Shown here piece after piece: positions 43,900-51,485 of a DNA stretch of 64,000 bases. The notes beneath the pieces are model-generated. The model was not told the DNA's origin. It worked only from the letters and a program-made list of their open reading frames with translations, and did no database searches. The stretch's first letter is position 1. The number at the start of each line of letters is the position of its first letter. This stretch comes from Perlucidibaca wandonensis. GTDB taxonomy: Bacteria > Pseudomonadota > Gammaproteobacteria > Pseudomonadales > Moraxellaceae. Location: contig NZ_JBHTIT010000001.1 in the NCBI RefSeq assembly GCF_042677145.1, positions 1,674,001-1,738,000 of the forward strand, in the 5' to 3' direction. The position numbers and the translations under genes are program-made.

Positions 43900-44853
43900 C
43901 TAAACTACTCTTCGTAGGCGTCGCGAGTATGCTCTAGTGAACGCGTGGATACAGCCATGCTTAATGGCTAAGACAAAAACTTTAAAAATAGGCATGTCCT
44001 GCTGATAAACAAACAAGGAAATTTTATTTCTCCACAGAACATGGGTCAAAGCTTTTGCCAAACTATGCTCTCGAATAGTAAGACAGTCGGCTCGCCTTTG
44101 CTCGAGCACATCGATAGACACCATCAAGCCATTAACGAGCCTAGCACGCCGCTCTTTCTTATTCTTTACTGGCTCCCACGCCGACGTTGAAAGCCCACCA
44201 TTCCCAACGCGATAAGCTACTAGCGGTTGATTAATATAATGTAGCCCACCCAACAGCGCACTTCGATAAGCGATTACTAAGTCTTCGTAGGCTCGACGGT
44301 AAGTAATTGGCCCAAAGGTCTGAAATACATCTTTAGTCCAGGCATGAGTCGCCCCAATGACCAAAGATGTACTATCTGCTAGCGCCATTGCCGATGGCTT
44401 ATTTTCCGTCAAGGGCGGCTCCCACAAACCTAGCGAACTGCCCTGTACATCAATTTTCGTAACTGCCGAGTGGAACGAGAAAGCCATTCCTTTTCGCTCC
44501 TGATAGGCATTCACAATTGCTGAGGTCCGATCAGGCAGAGAAATATCATCACCTGCTGCAACCACTATTAAGTCTGCATCAGCCATTGTCACTGCATGGT
44601 TAACATGGCCAATCAAGCCCAAGTTTTGCTCATTACGGTTAAGCACTACCTCGTGAGGGCCACTATAGTTTGCAACTATCTCTTTCATGATTTGAAATGT
44701 CTTGTCGGTAGAGCAATCATCAGACAATATTATTTTTAGAGGCGTATAGGTTTGAGCTAGTGCAGCTTCGCAAGCAGCTCTGATAAACGCCTCTTGGTTA
44801 TAAGCGAAAAGAAAGAACGTAACCTGTGGTGTTAATTGCATTGCCGGACTCAT
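43900..44853 (-). CDS. Glycosyltransferase, GT2 family (convergent arm)
   Basis: This 317-residue GT-A enzyme has VTFFLFAYNQEAFIRAACEAALAQTYTPLKIILSDDCSTDKT (first Asp pair) and the metal-binding region VVAAGDDISLPDRTSAIV near 95-110. It is the last gene of the leftward arm and is separated from the next GT2 gene upstream by 96 A+T-rich bases in which I see no clear signal. Acceptor and donor are unknown. Confidence 0.88.
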   Translation of the reverse strand: MSPAMQLTPQVTFFLFAYNQEAFIRAACEAALAQTYTPLKIILSDDCSTDKTFQIMKEIVANYSGPHEVVLNRNEQNLGLIGHVNHAVTMADADLIVVAAGDDISLPDRTSAIVNAYQERKGMAFSFHSAVTKIDVQGSSLGLWEPPLTENKPSAMALADSTSLVIGATHAWTKDVFQTFGPITYRRAYEDLVIAYRSALLGGLHYINQPLVAYRVGNGGLSTSAWEPVKNKKERRARLVNGLMVSIDVLEQRRADCLTIREHSLAKALTHVLWRNKISLFVYQQDMPIFKVFVLAIKHGCIHAFTRAYSRRLRRVV

Positions 44854-44949
44854 CAGTGAGGCGCCTTAGCAGCTGAATCGCTACTCAAGCTCATGTCTTA
44901 ATCATTACAGATCGTGTACGTAAGCTGCCATACTTACAAGACATAAATA

Positions 44950-45735
44950 TTATTTAATTAATTTAATTTCCATTTTAGATTTACCATAATTGCCAACCAT
45001 TGACGGCTTGAAATAACGAAAATTGTAATATAAAAACCTGACAGGGCTTGACAAAACTTTACGCCAGAAAAACATTGGATACAGCCTAATCAGCTTTACA
45101 TCCGAAAGCCTCTTTCTCAGCTTACTCATTTCCCGAACAACCTTTTTTGGCCTGTGCTTTCTATATTTTATCACTGGTCTTGGCAAATATTTTCCACTGT
45201 AGCCATAATGCCAAACACGTATGAAAAGCTCCCAGTCCTCCCTCAAAGCAAACCCTCGATCAAACCCACCAACCGCATCAAATATAGACTTTTTAATTAA
45301 AACACTAGTTTGAATATAGTTTGCGAATGAAAGTTTTTTCGGATCGAATGGAGCAGATATAAAAATATCATTTTTTTCGCCAAAATACTGAAGCTGCCCA
45401 TAGCAAAATCCAATATTAGCCTCTGATGAGGCTAGCTCTTTAACCATAACCTCTATTGCATCTGGATATAGCAAATCATCTGAATCAAGAAATAATAGAT
45501 AGTCACCTGTCGCCATACTAGCTGCATTATTTCTAGCGGCAGAAACTCCTTGATTTTCTTGCGACAACACTGTGATCGAATAGCTCAAAGCTGCATCAAG
45601 GCTACCATCGACTGAGCCATCGTCAATAAAAATAACTTCAATATTAGGATAGGTTTGATTGAGCGCGGACTCTATTGCCTCACTCACATACTGACCATAG
45701 TTAAAATTTGGAATAATTATTGATACTTTATGCAT
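44950..45735 (-). CDS. Glycosyltransferase, GT2 family, A+T-rich gene
   Basis: The 261 residues start VSIIIPNFNYGQYVSEAIESALNQTYPNIEVIFIDDGSVDGS and have the metal motif FLDSDDLL (near 88-95). It is a typical single-domain GT-A transferase with a long basic C-terminal half (RKHRPKKVVREMSKLRKRL). It is the most A+T-rich gene of the window, with frequent AAA, ATA and TTT runs, and probably a recent acquisition. The GT4 gene lies 3 bases upstream. Confidence 0.88.
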   Translation of the reverse strand: MHKVSIIIPNFNYGQYVSEAIESALNQTYPNIEVIFIDDGSVDGSLDAALSYSITVLSQENQGVSAARNNAASMATGDYLLFLDSDDLLYPDAIEVMVKELASSEANIGFCYGQLQYFGEKNDIFISAPFDPKKLSFANYIQTSVLIKKSIFDAVGGFDRGFALREDWELFIRVWHYGYSGKYLPRPVIKYRKHRPKKVVREMSKLRKRLSDVKLIRLYPMFFWRKVLSSPVRFLYYNFRYFKPSMVGNYGKSKMEIKLIK

Positions 45736-45738
45736 AGA

Positions 45739-46821
45739 TCACTTCTTTATCGTCGAAAGCAATAAAGCAATCTGCTTTGCCAACACTTCATTTGAGAAGC
45801 ACTGCTCATAAACAGCTCTAGCGGCAACACCAATATCACCTAGGCTCTCACGATACTGATGCAGCCTCATCACAGCTTGAACTATTGATAGGGCTTCACC
45901 TGGCAATGCCCAAAACAAACCATTGGCCTCACTAACTCGCAAAACATCAGGGTAAGCATCCGTACTTGCCGTAATTACAGGTCGCCCAATCGCCAATCCC
46001 TGATACACCTTATTCGGAATCACCCGCTGCGCTTTGGCGCTGCCACCAAAAATACCTAAGATGGCATCGCTACTGGCAAGACGACTAGGCAGCTCATGCA
46101 ATGGCCCCCAGGGCTCAAAGCTCACGCCAGCGCCCGGTGCCTCAACTCGTAGGTGCGCCAATACTGATTCGCACTCAGCTCGCATTGGCCCTTCGCCAAT
46201 CAAGCGCCAACGCACCGGCGGCCCTTCATATTGCAATATGGCTTGCGCCAACACATCGACACCTTGCAGGCCAATGAAAGTGCCAAAAAAAGTCAGCTCC
46301 AACGGCGCATCGTGCGCTTTAGCAGGCCATGGCTGCGGCGTAAATATGGCCTCTTCAGCGCCCACAGGAACCACCACCACTCGCTCTCGCGACACACCAA
46401 AAGTCTCAACAAAATAGCCTGCATGTCCAATGGTGTCGGCAATTAACCAGTCTGCCTGCTGGAAAAGCCCACTCTCCCAAGCAAGCAGACGCTTTGCTTT
46501 AGTGCTACTAGCCGCGAACTTCTGACGCTCATTCACTCTCTTGTCGTAAGCGCTAATGAGTGGATCAAAGACGAGTGGAATCTTGTGGCGGCGCGCGTAG
46601 CGAGCCGCAGCGGCAAGGTCACGCTGACGAAAGCAAGGAACCCAAATAAGATCCGGCACACTTCCTCCACGTAAGGAGTACTCCCAGTCAGCCAGCCATG
46701 ACAATCTAGGCAAGAAGCGACTGATTCCGTGCCCTTGAGCGCGCAAAATACTTTCAATAACACGATTTCTAGGATAGTCCGGGCCATAGTTTCCATAGCG
46801 ACCCCAGATTAAAATCTGCAT
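45739..46821 (-). CDS. Glycosyltransferase, GT4-like
   Basis: The 360-residue GT-B protein has ILIWGRYGNYGPDYPRNRVIESIL at the N-terminus, a linker region with ADTIGHAGYFVETFGV, ELTFFGTFIGLQGVDVLAQAIL opening the donor half (near 195), and VIPNKVYQGLAIGRPVIT as the donor-site block. The substrate is not known. It starts two bases after the ELM1-like gene and is three bases before the A+T-rich GT2 gene, so it is in the same transcript as both. Confidence 0.88.
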   Translation of the reverse strand: MQILIWGRYGNYGPDYPRNRVIESILRAQGHGISRFLPRLSWLADWEYSLRGGSVPDLIWVPCFRQRDLAAAARYARRHKIPLVFDPLISAYDKRVNERQKFAASSTKAKRLLAWESGLFQQADWLIADTIGHAGYFVETFGVSRERVVVVPVGAEEAIFTPQPWPAKAHDAPLELTFFGTFIGLQGVDVLAQAILQYEGPPVRWRLIGEGPMRAECESVLAHLRVEAPGAGVSFEPWGPLHELPSRLASSDAILGIFGGSAKAQRVIPNKVYQGLAIGRPVITASTDAYPDVLRVSEANGLFWALPGEALSIVQAVMRLHQYRESLGDIGVAARAVYEQCFSNEVLAKQIALLLSTIKK

Positions 46822-46823
46822 GT

Positions 46824-47819
46824 TCAGAGCTCGCCTAAATTGAGATGAGGCTGTAAAGCAGCGCGAATCATCCCCGGCACATCAGGGCAGTGAGCTATTT
46901 TGGCATCCCGGGCAAGTAAGTTAATTTCTGCCCCCATATGGCTTCGGAAAATTAAACCATCAGCTGCATAATTAGCGAGTGCTTGTGCATCATTGGTATT
47001 GGGTGCGACTTGCTCGGGCGCCCAGGTCAGCACCTCACGGCGAGAATAAATACTCTCGGCAATCATCGTCAGACTATCCTCGGTAACCACCACCGACGTC
47101 GCGCGCTGCAAAAAGCTACGCACCACAGGACGTGGGTCTTGTAACCACCAAACAGCATCTGCCAGCAAATCGACCGGCAGTTCCGCTTGCAAAATAGCTT
47201 CAGCAGCGGCGCCTGTTCGTCTCGAAGTAGTCAATAAAATACGTGCTTCGCGGGATGCGGCCAGTGCAACTAACCATTGCGCCAAGTTCCGCCAGTCAGC
47301 GGCTGTGTAGCGATAACCAGCACCATCTCCGCCAATTAATACCGCGACACATGGTGTCGCATCGCCGGCAATATCAGGGACAGACGAAATAGCCTGCGGC
47401 ACAGGAGGCAGGGGCAGAATACAATTGTTACTCAACTTTTGGCTAACCACAGTGAAGATCACTCGATAAGCACTCGCGTCGTATCCTTTGAGCGTGCCGC
47501 TATACACGTTAGGCGCGTTGAACAATCGAGCTAATAAAGCATTGGCCAGTAGTGTGTTGCCGCCTGAAGAGATAATAAGACTTGGCGTACTAGCTGGAAG
47601 CCTGATGTTATAGACTTTGGCTAGCCACCACCGTGAGTTGCGAATCCAAGGCATGCTCAGCCGTCCAAGCCTCTTCCAAAAGGTACTGCGCACGGTCAAA
47701 TTGATACGCTGAATATCAACCGGCTCCGTTGCTGCTAGTGCATCAGCAATGCCTTGGCTCTGGCTCCAATGTCCGGGCGCACCATCGCTTAATAGCCAGA
47801 GTACACGATCACCAGCCAC
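46824..47819 (-). CDS. ELM1-like GT-B-fold protein, copy A
   Basis: This belongs to the group annotated mitochondrial fission ELM1-like, bacterial GT-B-fold proteins found in surface-glycan loci. Signature pieces are VLWLLSDGAPGHWSQSQGI at the start, LIISSGGNTLLANALLAR, VAVLIGGDGAGYRYT, LLTTSRRTGAAAEAIL, and VVVTEDSLTMIAESIYSRREVLTW. The start is a GTG at 47819 with GGAGG 5 bases before it, overlapping the deacetylase end by 11 bases and giving 331 residues. A TTG earlier in frame is less likely. Biochemistry of the family is not established. A glycosyltransferase is the reasonable guess. Confidence 0.82.
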   Translation of the reverse strand: MAGDRVLWLLSDGAPGHWSQSQGIADALAATEPVDIQRINLTVRSTFWKRLGRLSMPWIRNSRWWLAKVYNIRLPASTPSLIISSGGNTLLANALLARLFNAPNVYSGTLKGYDASAYRVIFTVVSQKLSNNCILPLPPVPQAISSVPDIAGDATPCVAVLIGGDGAGYRYTAADWRNLAQWLVALAASREARILLTTSRRTGAAAEAILQAELPVDLLADAVWWLQDPRPVVRSFLQRATSVVVTEDSLTMIAESIYSRREVLTWAPEQVAPNTNDAQALANYAADGLIFRSHMGAEINLLARDAKIAHCPDVPGMIRAALQPHLNLGEL

Positions 47820-48624
47820 GCCGACCTCCGCGCATACGCATGACAAACGCTAATAAATTATCTTTTCCACTGACTTTAATACGCTTGAGGTCTAATGGAT
47901 CGGGCAAGGGTTGGAGCTTATCAATGCCTTCTACCGTAGTTACCGCTGTGCTGTAGCCAGCCTCGCGAGCAAGCTGAATATCTTCAGCAGAATAGATGCC
48001 AAAGGGATAGGCAAAGCTGATCACGGGGCGCTGAATCAAGACTTCCAGCTCATGCTTTGATGCGGCTAATTCATGACGCTTATCGGCAATCGATGTAGTT
48101 GCCATATTGCAATGCGTCAGTGTGTGCGACGCGATTTCGATGCGGCCACTAGCAACAAGCTCAAGTACTTCTGCATCGCTAAGTTTGGATTCGCGCGCTA
48201 ACTCACCAGAATTATGATGTGCTTTCTTATAGGTAGACCAATCGCGATCATGACGATCGACCACGACATAAACCGTGGCGCAGGCATTGTATTTTTTCAA
48301 GATGGGCAGCGCGTTGTGCAAGTTATCGGCATAACCGTCATCAAAAGTAATGGCTACTGCTTTCTCTGGCAGCGTGGCCCATTGTGCCCACAACTCGCTC
48401 ACCGTGAAAAACTGAAATCCGTTGTTTGCCAACCAGCGTACCTGTTGCTCGAAGCGCTTGGGGCACACACGCAGACCGTTAAACCTAGCCCCACTTTTAT
48501 GCGAACTAACCATGTGATACATCAACACGCGCGGATGCTGCCAGCTCATCACTGGCCGCCACCAAGCATAACGGTGAGAGAACCAAAGCAGCCATAACGC
48601 GGGCAATAAGCAGAGTGTAATCAC
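47809..48624 (-). CDS. Polysaccharide deacetylase family protein, membrane-anchored
   Basis: The 271 residues start with a hydrophobic anchor (ITLCLLPALWLLWFSH). The NodB-type domain follows with VLMYHMVSSH, motif 1 AITFDDGYADNL (near 92-103), motif 2 IEIASHTLTHCNM with the two metal His residues (near 159-171), and FAYPFGIYSAED. Such enzymes remove N-acetyl or related groups from glycans, using zinc. The start is GTG, overlapping the stop of ELM1-like copy B (GTGA). The other end overlaps copy A by 11 bases. The acetamido sugar made by the fdt genes is one possible substrate class, but this is inference. Confidence 0.88.
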   Translation of the reverse strand: MITLCLLPALWLLWFSHRYAWWRPVMSWQHPRVLMYHMVSSHKSGARFNGLRVCPKRFEQQVRWLANNGFQFFTVSELWAQWATLPEKAVAITFDDGYADNLHNALPILKKYNACATVYVVVDRHDRDWSTYKKAHHNSGELARESKLSDAEVLELVASGRIEIASHTLTHCNMATTSIADKRHELAASKHELEVLIQRPVISFAYPFGIYSAEDIQLAREAGYSTAVTTVEGIDKLQPLPDPLDLKRIKVSGKDNLLAFVMRMRGGRRGW

Positions 48625-49559
48625 GCTCGCGCCGCCGAAAATAAGGTATGCGCTACTCGATCAGACTCAGCAAGAGCCTGCGGCACCAAAGGCAATGCAG
48701 GCATTATTGTGCCTGGCAACCAGCGCACTACTCGCTTCGCCTCCCGTAGACTTGCAATGCCTTGCGCCAGTCGCCCTTTAGCCTCGCTAAGGCCTAGCAA
48801 GCCAACACGACACCCGGCACTTAATGCTTCATAAATCATCGATACGCTATCCTCAGTCACCCAAGCATTCTCTGCGCTGGCTAACTCGTTGACTAGCCAT
48901 CCTGTCGGACAGTTTTCCCATGGCATGTAGCGATCAGCAAAAATCGAGGCCAGCTCAGCCCGCAAAGTGGCAGGTGTACGCCGCGAGTCGGTCACACAAA
49001 GCGTCGGGTAGCGCGTGGCCAGCTCTTTTAGCCGCGTCAACACCTGCTCATTTGACCATTCAAAATGCTTACTTTCACCGCCCACTAATACCAGCGTATA
49101 GCCCGAGGTTTTCACGCCCGGCTGCATGGCATTGAGCACGCCTTCGGTGACGACAACATTACGGCCTGTTAAGCCGTCGTGCGCGGGAGCAACAACTAGG
49201 TCGAAGAAAGCACAAGGCAGACTTGGCGACATCAGCGCAATGGCTTTGCCGCCGAAAGCGCGACGGGCGCAGAGCATGGGCCAATGCGTGCGATGGCCAG
49301 CACCGATAATAAAATCTGGCGACGGCAGGTTTTGGCCAAGATGAAAGCGCTTGAGCACGAAACCCCATAAGGAAAAGTGCTGATCAGCGACAGGTAACTC
49401 AATACATTGCGGCGCAGCTTGGCCACGCTCAGCAGCAAGGCGCTCGAGTGCACGCAACAAGCCTAAAGTCTGATTTTCATGACCGGGCTTGCCATCGAGC
49501 AGCCGCCAAATAACCTGAGGTCGCTCAGCGGCCTCAGGTTTTTCGGCAGCAGTCGGCAT
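48621..49559 (-). CDS. ELM1-like GT-B-fold protein, copy B
   Basis: This is a second, divergent member of the ELM1-like group, 312 residues long. The shared marks are VIWRLLDGKPGHENQTLGLL, FIIGAGHRTHWPMLCARR, LVLVGGESKHFEWS, LCVTDSRRTPATLRAEL, and AWVTEDSVSMIYEALSAGCRVGLLGL. Compared with copy A the DGxPGHxxQ and VTEDS(L/V)(T/S)MI blocks are kept while the rest differs, so the two are old paralogues rather than a recent duplication. It begins 3 bases after ilvE and overlaps the deacetylase. Confidence 0.82.
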   Translation of the reverse strand: MPTAAEKPEAAERPQVIWRLLDGKPGHENQTLGLLRALERLAAERGQAAPQCIELPVADQHFSLWGFVLKRFHLGQNLPSPDFIIGAGHRTHWPMLCARRAFGGKAIALMSPSLPCAFFDLVVAPAHDGLTGRNVVVTEGVLNAMQPGVKTSGYTLVLVGGESKHFEWSNEQVLTRLKELATRYPTLCVTDSRRTPATLRAELASIFADRYMPWENCPTGWLVNELASAENAWVTEDSVSMIYEALSAGCRVGLLGLSEAKGRLAQGIASLREAKRVVRWLPGTIMPALPLVPQALAESDRVAHTLFSAARA

Positions 49560-49562
49560 CGA

Positions 49563-50486
49563 TTAACTGACCGGTGTCAGCCAATCGGCATGCTCAGCCG
49601 AGCGACCGTTAACAACATCAAAATACTGCTTCTGCAGCACGGTGGTGATAGGACCACGATGGCCTGCGCCAATCATGCGGCCATCGAGCTCGCGAATTGG
49701 GGTGACTTCAGCAGCGGTGCCAGTAAAGAACGCTTCGTCCGCAATATAAACTTCGTCGCGAGTAATGCGCTTCTCTTTCACCGTGTAGCCATTGGCTTCA
49801 GCTAGCTGAATCACGGTTTTACGCGTAATGCCGTCGAGGCATGAGGTCACATCAGGCGTGTAGATCACACCATCGCGCACGATGAAAACGTTCTCACCCG
49901 AACCCTCAGCAACATAGCCCTCAGGGTCGAGCATCAATGCTTCTTCAGCACCACCAGAGATGGCCTCTTGCAGTGCCAACATTGAGTTGATGTAGTTGCC
50001 GTTGGCTTTCGCGCGCGTCATCGAGATGTTGACGTGGTGGCGCGTGTAGCTAGATGTGCGAACTTTGATGCCACGCTCTAAGGCTTCAGCACCCATATAC
50101 GCGGGCCACTCCCAAGCCGCCACGATCACATGCACTTTCAGGTTGCTGGCGCGCAGGCCCATGCCTTCAGATCCGTAAAACACCATCGGGCGCAAATACG
50201 CGTGCGGCAGTTTGTTTTCGCGAACCACGGTGCGATGCGCCTCGTTGATTTCATCGCGGCTGTAAGGCATTGGCATATTCATGATATGCGCCGACATAAA
50301 TAGTCGTTCAGTATGCTCTTTCAGGCGGAAAATCGAGGCTCCACGATCGGTGGAATACGCGCGTACGCCTTCAAAGACGCCCATGCCGTAATGCAAGGTG
50401 TGAGTAAGCACATGAGTTTGTGCTTCACGCCACGGCACCAATTTGCCGTCATACCAAATCACCCCATCACGATCAGACATCGACAT
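49563..50486 (-). CDS. ilvE: Branched-chain amino acid aminotransferase
   Basis: IlvE transfers the amino group in the final step of valine, leucine and isoleucine synthesis, using PLP. The ATG at 50486 is chosen for GGAG 8 bases upstream and gives 307 residues (309 in E. coli). An upstream opening adds 15 unconserved residues. Visible motifs are DGVIWYDGKLVPWREA, THTLHYGMGVFEGVRAY, the PLP Lys in TRAKANGNYINSML, and AEGSGENVFIVRDG with CLDGITRKTVIQLA. ilvE next to glnE is usual in Pseudomonadales. Confidence 0.96.
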   Translation of the reverse strand: MSMSDRDGVIWYDGKLVPWREAQTHVLTHTLHYGMGVFEGVRAYSTDRGASIFRLKEHTERLFMSAHIMNMPMPYSRDEINEAHRTVVRENKLPHAYLRPMVFYGSEGMGLRASNLKVHVIVAAWEWPAYMGAEALERGIKVRTSSYTRHHVNISMTRAKANGNYINSMLALQEAISGGAEEALMLDPEGYVAEGSGENVFIVRDGVIYTPDVTSCLDGITRKTVIQLAEANGYTVKEKRITRDEVYIADEAFFTGTAAEVTPIRELDGRMIGAGHRGPITTVLQKQYFDVVNGRSAEHADWLTPVS

Positions 50487-50582
50487 CGCTTGCTCTCCAC
50501 GCACGCAGCGCGCTCGCCATTCGGCCAGCACAATAAAAAGTAGTGGGCTATTGCACCATAAAGTCGTGCTTTTCGATACTAG

Positions 50583-51485
50583 CTAAACGCCCTTGCTTGA
50601 TGATTTTGCTTGACCCACGAGTTCCGCAGTCACTTGTGCCACGTCTGTGCGCCAATCCGGCGCGCTTAGACCTAAGGCACCCATGAGTGCATCGCTATTT
50701 AGGCGCGAGTTCATTGGTCGTTGTGCCGGCGTCGGATACGCGCTCGACGGAATGCCGGCCACTTGCTCAGGACTCACCTTAAGTGACACACCTAGGCGCT
50801 GAGCCTCACTAAGCACAAATTGCGCATAGCCCTGCCAGTGCGTGCTACCCGCAGCGGCCAGATGATAAACACCTGTAGCCGGTGTGTTTTCCGCCTCGAT
50901 CAAGCGTGCCGTAACCTCTGCTATCCAACTAGCCGAGGTTGGCGCACCGATCTGGTCATTAACCACCGACAGAGCATCGCGCTCCTGCCCTAGCCTTAGC
51001 ATGGTTTTCAGGAAATTAGCGCCATGAGCAGCAAAAACCCAGGTTGTGCGGAACACCCATGCCTGCGCCTTTGTCGCCAAAATAGCTTGCTCACCGGCCA
51101 ACTTAGTGGCGCCGTAAACATTCAGCGGAGCCGTCGCGTCATCCTCTCTGTAAGGTCGATCAAGCTGGCCATCGAAAACATAGTCGGTGGAGTAATGCAC
51201 CAATCTCGCGCCATGCTTTTCGGCCCATGCAGCCATCACGCCTGGTGCTTTAGTATTGATCTCATTCGCCAAGTCCTGCTCACTCTCGGCTTTATCTACT
51301 GCTGTATAAGCCGCTGCATTGATGATCCAGTCTGGCCGATGTGCATCGAGCACAGCCACCAACCCCTCAGGTTTACTCAAGTCTGCACCTTGTCTATCCA
51401 GGGCAATGACTTCGCCTAAGCTAGCCAGACGCTGCGTTAGTGCATGGCCCACTTGGCCATTGGCACCGGTAATTAGTATTTTCAT
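50583..51485 (-). CDS. rmlD: dTDP-4-dehydrorhamnose reductase
   Basis: RmlD makes dTDP-L-rhamnose by NAD(P)H reduction of the 4-keto sugar. The ATG at 51485 overlaps the glnE stop (ATGA), has GGAG 6 bases upstream, and gives 300 residues. An earlier opening inside glnE adds eight residues. Motifs are KILITGANGQVGHAL, NAAAYTAVDKAE, LVHYSTDYVFDGQ with the Tyr, VYGATKLAGEQAI with the catalytic Tyr-X3-Lys, and RTTWVFAAHGANFLKTML. It is 10 kb from rmlBAC, on the other strand, between glnE and ilvE. Confidence 0.96.
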   Translation of the reverse strand: MKILITGANGQVGHALTQRLASLGEVIALDRQGADLSKPEGLVAVLDAHRPDWIINAAAYTAVDKAESEQDLANEINTKAPGVMAAWAEKHGARLVHYSTDYVFDGQLDRPYREDDATAPLNVYGATKLAGEQAILATKAQAWVFRTTWVFAAHGANFLKTMLRLGQERDALSVVNDQIGAPTSASWIAEVTARLIEAENTPATGVYHLAAAGSTHWQGYAQFVLSEAQRLGVSLKVSPEQVAGIPSSAYPTPAQRPMNSRLNSDALMGALGLSAPDWRTDVAQVTAELVGQAKSSSKGV

